Origin: Blasia pusilla
Lineage: Eukaryota; Marchantiophyta; Marchantiopsida; Blasiales
Reading direction: 5' to 3'
NCBI GenBank assembly: GCA_050084515.1
Contig: CM114274.1
Span: forward strand, 2,914,001 to 2,978,000
DNA: 64,000 bases
In this document: one piece after another, positions 36,986-48,189 of the stretch
How positions within the stretch are numbered: the first letter of the stretch is position 1
Layout: each line of letters opens with the position of its first letter
Notes under the pieces: generated by a model
Databases searched by the model: none
The model's input: only the letters and a program-made list of their open reading frames with translations
Told to the model about the DNA's origin: nothing
Position numbers and translations under genes: made by a program

Positions 36986-37133
36986 CTATATACATCTCGG
37001 ACATATCTATCGTCCCGTGGAAACTACATCAAGAGGGGGGGGTCAGACATGACATATGCCACCCTCGAGAATAACCATCACATACCAACATGGTGGCTGT
37101 ACCCCTTGCAGATCCGCACAACATACACCTCAA
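36986..37133 (-). pseudogene. C-terminal PHD zinc finger of element II
   Basis: In frame with the integrase C-terminus: LRCMLCGSARG, MLVCDGYSRGWHMSC, LTPP, then after a frame shift in a run of C residues, GR*ICPRCI and stop at 36986-36988. The ligands C-x2-C, C, H-x2-C and C-x2-C are present. The fourth ligand is Tyr here but Cys in element I. The conserved Trp before CPRC is a TAG. Together the two copies show a full C4HC3 pattern. Confidence 0.78.
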
Positions 37134-38567
37134 GCCTGCAGGTACCATTACCAAGCTCGGATTCACTTTCCCATCCACGTTCGGAAGATGACATGGTGCA
37201 CAATTGCCCACATGATCCTTCCAAACTATACCATCTCGTCCTTCCAGCATGAGGACTCCGGTCGGTAATACCTCGCACACGCGTAGGATCGTGCGCCCTG
37301 CAGTGACATCTAGCGTCATGGGTGTCGCCTGCTGTAAATACACGTAATCTCCGGGATGAAACCTCCTAATCTCTGGATGATAACCTCCTCCACGAATGGT
37401 TGCGTACCTCAATGTATCTCTATGCTGAGCAATAGCTAAGTTCTCAAAGGCCATAGACAAAACTCTACGAAAAATCTCCGCCCTCTATGAACACGCTTGT
37501 ACCCACACATGTGGATCATCAAGATCTAACACCTCCGCCATGTCACGTCGAATAGCTGCAAGTAAATGTGGCTCTCTCCCAAAGAGCAAAAAGTACGGTG
37601 AAAATGACGCCAAGGATGTGTGCCGACTAAAGCAATAACCCATAGCCAGCTATGGCAACTGTAGGTCCCACTCCCTCAACTGTCCCCGTTGCAAGTCATA
37701 TTTGCGCAATCCTCTCTTCACCGTCTGTATTACTCTCTCCGCCAACCTATCCGCCTCAGGATGATCTCTAGATGTGGTGTGGTGATCTATCAGCGCTTGA
37801 TCACACAAGGCCTAAAACTCTCCCCTGAACTCGGTACCCTGGTCAGTCAACATCTCCGCCGGTGCACCAAAGTGACTAAGCATACGATCTAGAAACGCAT
37901 GAGTTGTTCCCTTGCTCGCCTTGTCGGGTAGTACCACCAACTCTATCAACTTGGAGAAATGCTCCATCATGACCAACACGTACCTGTGATGACGCCCCGT
38001 CAATGGCAAAAGTCCCGCAAAGTCTAAACCCCACCAATAACCTAAACCCATAATCGGAAAAGGATGTAAGTGCGGAGTGGGAGCATTGAAGGATGCTCAC
38101 ACTCTGTCACATACCATACATCTGGCCACAAACTGCTGTATCCGAGTATGCATGTCGCGCCACCAATGATGAACATGGAGTAAGCAGTAAGTATGCTTTA
38201 CTCCAAAATGCCCTAACTCCTTATGGGCGTGTCGCACTACACTTGCTCGCTGGGAAGGATGAGGTACCACTCGTATCCTACCATCTCCCCATACCCGCAA
38301 AATATGAGTCCCCTCCAACATGAACTTCCTAGCTCTCTGTAGGATCCGATTCCGCTCCCTAGCACTCACTGTGCTCGCTGTGACGCCAGTGCGCAAGAAC
38401 TCCACAACCTCCACATCGTCATGGATATCACGACCTCCTGTCGCCTCCTTACTGACCTCTGGATCCAAAGACTCATCATCCAACCCCACCACTAGAGTCA
38501 TCACCTGCGACTGACCTACCATAGTCAACCAACAAAGATAGGCACATGCATGCCACACGGGCACCAT
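37134..38567 (-). pseudogene. integrase of element II
   Basis: HHCC region RHAHKELGH ... CMVC (about 38240-38100), then the DDE core: LDFAGLLPLTGRH (Asp), LTDQGTEFRGEF (Asp), AERVIQ (Glu). The C-terminal module has RFHPGDYVYLQQ, GRTILRVCEVLPTGVLMLEG and GIVWKDHV. Stop at 37650-37652 where a Trp is expected. The acidic linker (about 38560-38340) between RNase H and the zinc domain is also in element I. Confidence 0.88.
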
Positions 38568-38612
38568 CTCCTCATCACTCTCTCCGTGCCATCGAGCTCA
38601 TGTGTCGTCTCT

Positions 38613-40064
38613 CTAACTCGGACATGGGTTACGACTCAACCCATCCGCATCCCAGTTCAGCCAACCTGGCCTATGAACCACCTCAAACTTATACTCCTGT
38701 AGTAATAGAGCCCACCTGACAAGCTTTCCCGTAAGCTTGTCGGACTCCATCAACCACCTCAATGGCTGATGATCAGTGATAAGTGTGAAAGGGTTGTCAA
38801 ATAAATAACACCTAAAATGTGCCACGACCCACACTGCAACCAAGCACTCTCCCTTGTAAGAGTTGTAATTCACCTCTGCAATGTTGTTCGATCGGCTCGC
38901 GTAAGCCACAACGAACTCCCTCTCCTCATCATCCCTCTGAGTAAGCACTGGTCCTAGACCCAACATGCTCCAATCCGTATGTAACTGGAATGGGAGACCC
39001 CTAATTGGTCTTTGTAAAATGGGTGAGGACGTCAACTTGTCTTTGAGCTCCTGAAATGCTCGCTCCTCATCATTTCCCCACAACCAAACCTGATCAAGTC
39101 TCGTCAACAAGGTCAAAGACTTTGCGATTGCACTAAAACCCTTGACATACCGTCGATAGAAGTTTGCCAATCCAAGAAATGCTTGGACTCGACTCACATC
39201 TATAGGGCGTGGAATCTGCGCAATAGCCTCCAACTTCATCTGCTGAATGCCTAACCCACTCGGATATATGTTGTGTCCCAAGTACTCAATCTGCTCCTGA
39301 AAGAATATGCACTTGCCAGGATGTTACTTCAGTCCATGTAACTGAAATCGCCGAAACACCTCCTCCAGGTGTCGCTCATGCTTCTCAATCGTGGAATTGA
39401 AGATAAGAATATCATTGATGTAACATCGTACAAAATCCAAGCCATCTAGAATCCTATCCATCACTCTTTAAAACTCTGCAGGCGTGTTCTTCAACCCAAA
39501 TGGTAAGAAGCTCCAGTGATTCAAGCAATCTCTCCCGAACCGATCTATCCCCCAGAATGTTGTCTTCTCCATGCCCTCCAACCTGATACGAAGTTGATGG
39601 TAGCCAGCATGGAGATCTAAAGTAGTGAAGATCTTTGCATGCCCTACCGCATCAAATATCTCCTTAGGAGTAGGCATGGGGTATCGATCTGACCTCGTAT
39701 GTCGCTTGATAGGACGGTAATCTATACACATCCGCCTATCCATCCAATTGCCATACATATCCTTCTTCGCCGGCATGACTGTGGTAGATGCATACTCCCC
39801 ATGTGATAACTCCACAAGTCCTGCCTCCAACAAGTCTTGACTCCTGCTCTGAATCAAGGCTTGCTCCATATCAGAATACCTGTAGGGTCGATGAAAGATC
39901 GGCGTATCACTAGCCAGCTCAATCCGTATCCCGGGAGCCTTTAGCGTACCCAAGTCTCTCATAGTGAAGGAAAAACAAATGACATGCCCTCTCAGAAACC
40001 TATGAACTCGCCGTCGCTCTCCTCCTATCAACTTGAGACCTATCACAAGCTCCCAAGTCTCCAT
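38613..40064 (-). pseudogene. reverse transcriptase and RNase H of element II
   Basis: Contains METWELVIGLKLIGGE, then RMCIDYRPIKRH, FTTLDLHAGYHQ, and YIND (about 39425) in place of YIDD, a G-to-A change in what was probably a CpG. The connection follows with IEYLGHNIYPSGLGI and FLGLANFYRRYVKGF. RNase H has LHTDWSMLGLGPVL, YASRSNNIAE, YKGECLVAVW, DHQPLRWLM. A frame break lies near 39467 and an in-frame TAA near 39325. Confidence 0.9.
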
Positions 40065-40241
40065 CGTGACCTCACTTGGAGAGGATGCAACCTCCGGCTT
40101 TGGTTGCTATGTAGCAACCCTAGCCATCTCCGCAACAACCACTCCACTTTGACCTCTTACCCCATGCTCCACATCCAAAAAATGAACATGTGCTGCTCTG
40201 GCCGCCTTCGCACTCTCCGCTCGAACGACGTCCCAGGAAGT

Positions 40242-41419
40242 TCATGGGTGCCTATCTCTCCTCGTCTTGCCCCCAACCAATGTCTGTACAGACCCTGTAG
40301 GCAATGGTCCAACTCGTGGACGTGACGGCATGGATGACAATCGAATCCGTCTCTCCTTAGCCATACCTAGGCAAACTATCCATGTGAGATAGTTGAGGTC
40401 CATCGCCTGCCCCAACACCTGTCTCCGGGATGCCTCAATCATACCTGGCACCGCTGTAGTACCCGTGAGAACCCCCCCATGGCGCTCGCTCATCTCGGGC
40501 TGAGGCTCCTCCAATGCTCGGGTCACCTGATCCCAAATCATGCTTGGCTCTCCCTGACGAAAGGCATGGGATGCTAGGAAGCTCACCAATGTAGGTAAGG
40601 CTGCCCTCAACTCCCCCACCCTATTGGCCATCGCCAACGGTGGTCTATCATCCCATGTCACCACCTGAGATCGACGCCCTAAGCCTAAAATAGCATCCAT
40701 TGTGAGATGTGGTGCTCTCTGGACTCCATCGTATGCTCGACTCACTACCTCTGATAGTATCAGATTCACCCACCAGAGTCGTGGACGATGGGCGCGTGAT
40801 CCAAATCTCACTACATCTAACAACACAGCACGTCCCAACCAGCACCTCACTTGATGCACAGTCGTCATCACACTTGCACGTGTTTCTCCCAACAATGGCA
40901 CGTTCTCCAAAATGTACGCCAGAGAACATGTCTGACTCTGCTGCAAGTGTCGTACTACTCGCAACATCTCCCAAACATCCCTGACCTCGGATCCTGTAAT
41001 CCAAACCCTTGGCCAACTGATGATTGACCCTGACATGGCCATCCAGCAATCACCAAATAAATGGTGCCAACTCTGTCCAGATCTTGCGCCTCCACCAAAG
41101 AGATGTCGGAGGGTAGTGTATGCTGATATCCCCGTACTACAGATACCGGCAATAACTCATGATACCTCTAGACCAATCTTGCTACGTGACGTAATGATAC
41201 TCGCCGCGCTGTCTCATCTCTCTCCACATAAAGGTACTGATGCATCCGTATGCGCACCTGCAATACCGCAACCAATCCTGTGCTAATCCGTCCGAAGAGA
41301 TCTAACACCCTAAGACCCTCCTTTGGATAGTGCCACACAACGGGTGTGGTATCCAGTGGGGTCAACGTCTTCACTCCAGAGGCCGGATCGCCAATCTTAC
41401 TGCTCCTAGATAAAGGCAT
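40242..41419 (-). pseudogene. C5-cytosine DNA methyltransferase domain of element II
   Basis: Motifs in the family order: I, VLDLFGRISTGL (DLFGR 41302-41288), S-adenosylmethionine binding; II region, YVERDETARR; IV, AGWPCQGQS with the catalytic PCQ at 41038-41030; VI, YILENVP (ENV 40907-40899); VIII-like, RAHRPRLWWVNL; and a C-terminal GTTAVPGM..RRQVLGQAMDLN..TWIV matching the motif IX-X region. Such enzymes flip out and methylate cytosine at C5. It lies between protease and reverse transcriptase in one polyprotein. It is broken by a stop near 41166 and a frame shift near 40980-41000, so it is not active as it stands. The subfamily (host DNMT versus bacterial origin) cannot be settled by eye. 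Confidence 0.87.
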
Positions 41420-41587
41420 GACTCCACACCTGCCTCACGAGGTCGTCGGCACTCCTCCGTAGCTCTCGAGTTGTACCCCACAATAGTGAATAGGTCTCGC
41501 CAACATGGGAAGAGACCCCCGCCATGGCCTGTCTCTCCGTGGGACTATCTGCTACTGGGACATCCTCCGCATGTGCGTTCCCCTCCA

Positions 41588-42110
41588 AAAACTCTCATGG
41601 CCAGCTAACACTACCTGTGAAAGTTGCCAACGTGGTCACAGACTTGTCTCGTGATCGACCACCTCGTCCCGCAAACTGCACGGGTAACTAACTCATCCGG
41701 CCGTCACCTGACCACCACCCTAGCCGATAAGCAACGGTCTCCTCCCAGAAGTCAAGGATAAATCTTGGGGGATATAACATTGTACTCCCCACCAACACAT
41801 CGTACCACTCAGCTGGTGTCGTAATCGCACGTGTGCGCACCATAGCACTATCTGTCGCATGCTCTGGCTGGACTCTAACAACTATCTCTTGTCGAGTCAT
41901 ATACTGTGTGGGTGATACGCCCCCAATTGAGGTCTGTATCTGGAAGGGACAAGGCTCAATGTCGGCCCTCCGTAATCCCAACGCTAAACACGCCGCCTTC
42001 CCTTACATCAAGGGATGCGCTCCCGAATCAAGTAGGACGTGTTGCAGGTGGTATACTATCCCCGTCGGACTAACCAAGCAAAATACTCGAGCTCGGTTAT
42101 CTAGTAACAC
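41588..42110 (-). pseudogene. retropepsin-like protease of element II
   Basis: Minus-strand text VLLDSGAHPLM (DSGA 42029-42018), then LGLRRADIEPCPFQIQTS and WYDVLVGSTMLYPPRF, parallel to element I. A stop follows PLM. Confidence 0.72.
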
Positions 42111-42436
42111 TACTCCAGGTGTCACCACTGCTTGCTCTATGGCCGGTCGAGCTGGCATATCTACCAACTTCGCCGCCGCCGCATGCCATGACTATGTGGA
42201 GGACGTCCCGAGCACCAGCTCTATGGGCAAGTCCACCACCTCCTCAACTACCTCCGAACAAGAAGCAGTCACCTTTCCACGCTCACACAACATGGCGGCC
42301 AACCGAAATACCTCAGCTGGTCCAACTCCCAACGTCGCCAACTCTATGGCAGAAAATAGCGGAGTTTGGCTCACTCTGGTGGCCACCTCCAACACTATGG
42401 TCGACACTCACTCTACTCGAGCTGACATAGGAGTTG

Positions 42437-45230
42437 TCACTCCAACTTCTCATGATGTCGACGTACCTGCCTGACCTGTAGGCACCGCTGGTCATCGAGG
42501 CACCATCGATGGTGTGTATAGTGCCTCCGACAATGTGAATGACTGTGGAATCCTGGCCTGCCGCCCATCGGTCGCCTCCGGTGGGTCAATCTCAACTCCA
42601 CCTCTGGATGGCTCAGTGCGTCTTGCAACACCCCGAGTCACCACTACAATCGCCTCAACCTGAGTTGCACTACACATAAACCCCATACTAGCGAGATCCT
42701 CACCTGGGTCAGGGTAAGAGGTAGAAGTTGGAGCCACACTAGCTGCTTGCGGCTCCGTGCCTTCCTTGAGCTGCATCATCATCATGGCAGCAATCCTCTG
42801 CTCCAACTCATCGATGCGTGAGAGGAGTGCCGGCTCTGGTGCTCTTGCTCCATTTCCTCTAGCTGGTGGTGGTCCTCTACGACCACGTCCAGGAATAACT
42901 CCCCGACCTCCTCCAGGACGACCGCCCCCAGGCCCTCGGCCTACCTCTAGACGTGCCTCTCGACGAAGGTCAAAACAACTATCCCTTGTGTGACCATATC
43001 TATGGCAATAGTCACACTAGTACTGTGGTGGGGCCATCCTTTGTGGCTCCTGAGCAATCGGAGGCGCTCGTGGTCCTCTCCCATGCTGTGTGCAGTCTCT
43101 CTGCCTATGGGCCCCTCCACACGTCCAACAAGACAACATCGGTCCCTGTTGGGCAACATATGTAGGTATGGGTCATTGCCTCATAGTGTCGTGCGCCTAC
43201 TCTCCTTGAACGTTAATCTTGTTTGTTGCGGAAGTGTGCGTTCAGTAGGTCACGCTCTCAACGCTGATCTGCATCCAAACACGCACTTTGGTTAGCCGGG
43301 ACTTGGATCAATCAGCGGGATTACTTTCCGAGTTCTCGTCTCGGACTCTCTCTTCAAGCTCAACCTTCCTAGTTTCGCGGTTTCCAACACGGGCAAGTCT
43401 CGAAAGACTTGGGACAGATTTTTTGGTCGGTTCGGGAACTGAAACGGCGTTTCGCGCCTAGCGGTTCCAACTGTCCGATGAACATCCAATGAGTTCCTCA
43501 CCAAGACTCGCACGGAAGTGAATTGGTTGGAATCCAAGTGTGGCGCATAAAGTCCACTCCCTTGGATCAGGTTTGGGTTTCGGGTTTCCGCGCCAAACTC
43601 CCGTTTCATCCCATGCCTCTGAAAGGCCGTTTGGCGCCCAAAGTGGGGTTTCGTTTCCCGAGACATCTCAGAGAAGGTACTCTCCTTACTAGTACTTCTG
43701 GGGATCTCCGGGGCCCCTACATTTAGGGGAAAGACACCGGGCCCCTCCATTGGCCCTCAACCCGATTGCTCTCTGAATCGTTTTCGGCCAATATCTCAGC
43801 CTGTACTTATGCGTTTGCTGAGATCTTTGGTGCGTTGGAAGCGTCTCAAGATCAGCTTTCCAACGCGCCCTCACTTGTCCCGAACGCATCTCAGAGCTCA
43901 ACGTTATGGTCCTAAACACAGTTAGATTCTCCCAAACGCTAGTCGTGTTCCAAACTGGTTCTCACCTCTTTGGCAACCAACCTCCAAGACTCAACTCATC
44001 TCAAGTCTCGGCTCGCATTTGGTCTAGGTTTCCTGGTCGCGACCACTAACGCATGAAACGCACAACTCTGTTCCGCGTTTCGTCTCTTAGACTTTTCCAA
44101 GAGACTCTTCCAAACGCCTCTCCAAAGCGCAAACCTCGCGGCGTGAGTTCCTTTGAGTTATGATGTTTCGCTTGGCGCGTATTTGGTGTTGTTTGGTTAT
44201 GAGGGTCGCGACACATAGGCTCACGGTACCCGCCTTGCTCTCTGGGCACACTGGCCCGCTCCCGTGGAACTGGTGCTTGCTATGGCACCTGTGGGGTCAC
44301 CGTCGCTCGTGGACCCGTCGACTCTCGAGAAAATCTAGTGGCCACTACATGCTCCTCACTCATGTTGAGCTCAATACGCTTAGACAACTCGAAGACCACC
44401 TTCAATGTAGGCTTCGCTGTGTGAATCAGCATCGCATCTCAGACTCTCCTCCGTAGTTCTTGGTCCAGAACCCCGTACCAATATTGGACTGACTGCGCCT
44501 CAGTCACTCCATACGTAGCAATGATCAGCCTCTTGATGTGTGTGAATGCCTCTCTCAAACTCTCATCCGATCTTTTCTGGAAATCTTGTAGACTCTTCAG
44601 CTTGTCGGTGCGTACGCCATGGTAGCTCTTCCCAACTTTCGGAAGAACTCCAATGTGGGACTAAAGCTGGGTGGCCCTCTACCACTAGAGGTCTCTGCCA
44701 CATTTCCTGTCTCATTGCCCTCCTCTATATCTAGTCTCCTGGCTGATGGTATGGGTCTCTCTCCTCTCACGATCCCATCATATGCCTCACGACCACTAGT
44801 GGACACATACCCTGAAGCCCAATACATCCTCCATGCATCAATCTCTACTGAATATAATGATCGAAACTCCAAGTAGTCATCCATCGGAGGACCCTCCAAG
44901 TGCTGGAACAACCCCTTCTATGCCATGAAAGGGTTGAACCGTGTCGGGGTCCATATCTCTTGGAAGTCGCATCACGTGTCGAACTCCTGGATAAAATCAT
45001 CTAAGTCGATGGTGCCCATTACACCCGAGAAACGACGCATGCCCTGATGGCCCATATCGTCCATCTCCTGCCAAGTGATACTGCCTCCGTCTGCGATCTC
45101 GTCACCAGACCCGGTGTCTAGTGATGAGGATCCAACCACGGATGGATGTCGCGGTAGCTCCTCACCCGTAACCTCTTGGTATCTCACTCCACTCCGTGTC
45201 ACACCACTACTACTGCTCGCACTACCCCAT
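42437..45230 (-). pseudogene. Gag of element II, split by a solo LTR
   Basis: N-terminal pieces at 45202-44597: VMGTIDLDDFIQEFDT and FQHLEGPPMDDY. After the interruption by the LTR (44213-43187) come zinc knuckles CWTCGGAHRQRDC (43130-43092) and CDYCHRYGHTRDSC (43016-42975), a Gly/Arg/Pro-rich stretch and a helix with IDELEQRIAAMMMMQ. Several stops and frame shifts. Confidence 0.72.
43187..44213. mobile_element. solo LTR (family S), 1027 bp, copy 3, inserted in element II Gag
   Basis: Begins TGTCGTGCGCC and ends GGGTCGCGACA, with a perfect 5-bp target duplication CATAG (43182-43186 and 44214-44218). Closest to copy 1, identical in length. Confidence 0.93.
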
Positions 45231-46073
45231 TCTTCCGAACCCTAGAAGAACGCCGTGATGACAACCCTGTCTCACCCTCTCAAGCACTCAAACTCATCGA
45301 GAGTCTCCCACACTCCTCACTAGCTCACCTATGCTAACGTCAATCCCGTGATGACACACCCAACCTCACGCACACTCAACACTCAGGCTCACCATGAGCC
45401 TCCCACTAACTCACCTAACCTATCGACACTCTCGGCTCATACATGCTACCCATACTCGGCAACCGCCGTATATCCACCAACATGCTACACATGAAAAGAG
45501 TCTACACTTGTCACCATCAATGCACCCACCTAGCACCGGCTACTACCCGATACCCAACACTCTCATCACATAAGATAAATGCGAGAAAAGGGACTCCAAT
45601 GGGTAACGTGATCACGCCCACCAACCTATTGCACCGTCAACATCCTACTCCTCCATGTGATATGACAACATCGTGGCTTCCGCAATTCCATCTCCAACTG
45701 TACGAAACCTGAGCCGCGCTCCTGACCTAAATTTCTTGCCCTAAACTGCAACCTAGCCTAGTCGACCTCCTCAAGGCGGCTGCACTTCCTGACCTAATGT
45801 GTTCTCTCTCTCTCCCAACATTCTCCGTTCTCCCATCAACGTTACACTGCGTGCTACACTCGAGCACCATGTCCTCCACTATGCTGCTCTCTACTTTAGT
45901 CCGCTACCCGCAAAAATCAGGAGGAAATGAGTAGCGCTTCCGCGCACGACCTCTTGAATAGAAAATAACACACAAAATGCCACACAACGCCACACACACG
46001 TCTCAAGGGGCTCCCCACCGAGGCAACTTGCTTGCCTACCTGGAACCAACGAATTCCCACCAGCCCCTTGATA
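45231..46073 (-). other. untranslated leader region of element II
   Basis: Between A1 and Gag. A TGGTGGGAATTCG string close to A1 could be a primer binding site, but I could not match it to a tRNA 3' end. No other feature seen. Confidence 0.35.
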
Positions 46074-46561
46074 TCTTTCTCATGAAAAAATAAAGTGTAG
46101 TAAAAATGACACACCCGGCCTAAAACTCCACTCCTCAATCTACATTGGCATATCGAGCCTCGTCCACCATGTGCTATCAAGGAATCCGGACGCTAGCACC
46201 CTAGTCCTATCTCACACACATACAAGAGAGGTGCTCCAACGGCCCAACATGAGAAAGATGACTTGGGAAAGCCATCTTCCTCCCTTATATAGGGTTGCAA
46301 AAGGCTATTTCCCAAAAAATAGCTATCCTCTGGCGTAGGAGCTAGCCTCTTGAGGTCTTTCACAACCGGGTGACCTGGTCAACAAGTCACCCGGCTGTGA
46401 AAGACCTCAACACAAAAATTGTCAGAAACGACGTTCCTAACACAGCAGACCTATCCTCAACTCATCCGACACCGTGGGACAAAGTTACATTCAAGACAGT
46501 CCGCTGGCTCCTACGCCCTCTCCACGATAGATCTCGGCCTATCGGCTACTCATATGTAACA
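46074..46561 (-). repeat. left terminal repeat A1 of element II, with promoter-like features
   Basis: Starts TGTTACAT at 46561. Contains a near-perfect inverted repeat (arms 46351-46374 and 46386-46409, one mismatch, 11-base loop) and, just downstream on the minus strand, a TATA box CCCTATATAAGGG (about 46294-46282). That fits a U3 promoter. It is not followed by B. Confidence 0.8.
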
Positions 46562-47627
46562 ACTCATAGAATTGGCCATGGAGGAAGGAATTTCATTATG
46601 GACATTTTAATATGGGACTTCAAAGTCAATGCCACTCTTTGAGGATGATTTTCTTGCATCGTGAAAGCAAATTACTTTCACTATTAACACATCTATACTA
46701 TTAAAATAAGATTCTCCTTCATGGGAATTGAGGCGATAATTTAATTCTTTCCTTTTTCTTAAATGAGTGAGAGTATATTAAATTTTTTTCTCTCCATCTG
46801 ACTTATACATAAATCTTTTAAGGCATGTCTAAAAACCAAATTTCTCCGCCAATAGCCCGCCCATCGAGTTTAGATATGAAAAACATGAATATTTTTAAAA
46901 ATAATCATTTGAATTCAAATTTGATATTTTGAGAAAAGAAAATGAATTTGAATGAAAAAGGGAAATGAGTTCATTAATTCAAATTAACTAACAATTTAGT
47001 TAATGAATGTCATTTTGGTGCGAAGAATCGAACTAGAAGGATAGGTATTGTTCATACTTATATGCAAGAGTGAAATTATTTATGGGAGTTGGATATTATT
47101 TTAAAATAAAATTTTATTCTTTTTTAAACTAATATTTAAATTTTGAAATAAAAATATTAAAAAATAAATTTCATACGTTTATTAATAAATATTTTATTAA
47201 TTTAAAATCAGTGTTTGATAATCAGATAAAAAAATATTTTTGAGATTTTTTTCATAATTTATACACAACATCATTAATCCTTTCTTGTATTATACAAACA
47301 CTTACTAGTAGACTATACAAACACTTTTATTAACAAACTAGACACTTTACAAACTAGTAGACTATACAAACACCTACCAGTAGTCTTTTATTGACAAACT
47401 AGACACGTTACAAAATTCATTTTACACTTAGTAGTCTTTTATTAACAAACTAGACAAGTTGCAAAACTCATTTTACACTTTCAGAATTTTTAATAAACTC
47501 TGAAAGAGATGAAAAGGCCGACATCTCTCCGTAAAGAGCACTTCGACGGAATGTCCGATGTGTGCTTTGGCACGGCATGTGACAGACAGAGCAAATGCGT
47601 CAAGGTCTCGGCTCAGACTTTGAGTCC
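46562..47627. other. AT-rich DNA with imperfect tandem repeats, no gene
   Basis: At about 47283-47470 a unit with AGTAGTCTTTTATTAACAAA and ACTAGACA..TTACAAA recurs imperfectly three or four times. No coding sense. Confidence 0.5.
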
Positions 47628-47699
47628 AGGCCCCGCCGAGATTTGAACTCGGGCTACTGGATTCAGAGTCCAGTGTCATGACCACTAGACTACGGGGCC
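47628..47699 (-). tRNA. tRNA-Gln (anticodon CUG)
   Basis: On the minus strand the 72-nt sequence folds as a cloverleaf: acceptor stem GGCCCCG / CGGGGCC with discriminator U, D arm TAGTCTAGTGGTCA, anticodon arm CTGGA-CTCTGAA-TCCAG with anticodon CTG, and T arm CCGAG-TTCAAAT-CTCGG. No intron. The A and B box promoters are intact, so it is probably functional. Confidence 0.95.
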
Positions 47700-48189
47700 C
47701 ACGATGCACGCTGCGGGGCTTTGAATAGCTTTGATTCATTTATCATATTTAGACTGGAAAGAAGATTAAATGGTAATTTGTTTCAAAGCCGATTCGGAAA
47801 CTAATTGTTTGTATTTCTCATTGTTTTCAAGGCTGTGTGGCTTCTGCACTTTCTGCTGAGGAGGATTCATGGCGATGAGATGCTGCTGCAGCAAACGGCC
47901 GTGGATCATGAGCGCGCGCGCTTAGACCTTGGAGACTTGCAACTGCTGCGCGGAGATGCCGTGGAAGAAGAGTCTGAAGGTCGATAATTCGTCTCACGCG
48001 CGCAGACAGGGACGGCGCAGGAGGTTTCCGTTTCGACTAAGAATGACAAGATGCAGAAGAAAGAATGCGTCGAGCTCGTATCCTCGTCCCGTGCTTGATC
48101 CTGAAATGGAGGGCCACTTCTTTCAGCCATTATTTTTGTCTGACGTCTTCACGGTTAGGAAGGTACTATGGCTTGCTCAGCGCATACTA

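Larger units (their letters stand above)
36192..46561 (-). mobile_element. element II: Ty3/gypsy-like retroelement with complete DNA methyltransferase and PHD domains
   Basis: Reads on the minus strand from TGTTACAT (46561) to GCACGACA (36192). Layout: A1 46561-46074, internal, B1 36909-36772, 2-bp spacer, A2 36769-36335, B2 36334-36192. Coding order: Gag with two zinc knuckles, protease, C5 methyltransferase, RT, RNase H, integrase, PHD. Interrupted in Gag by a solo LTR at 43187-44213. It is a relative of element I, from another subfamily judging by terminal repeats. RT active site is YIND and there are several stops, so it is inactive. Flanks give no clear target duplication. Confidence 0.88.

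Noticed and set aside
46035-46060. TGGTGGGAATTCG as a tRNA primer binding site in element II
   Set aside because: I could not match it to a plant tRNA 3' end, and the equivalent place in element I is not defined.
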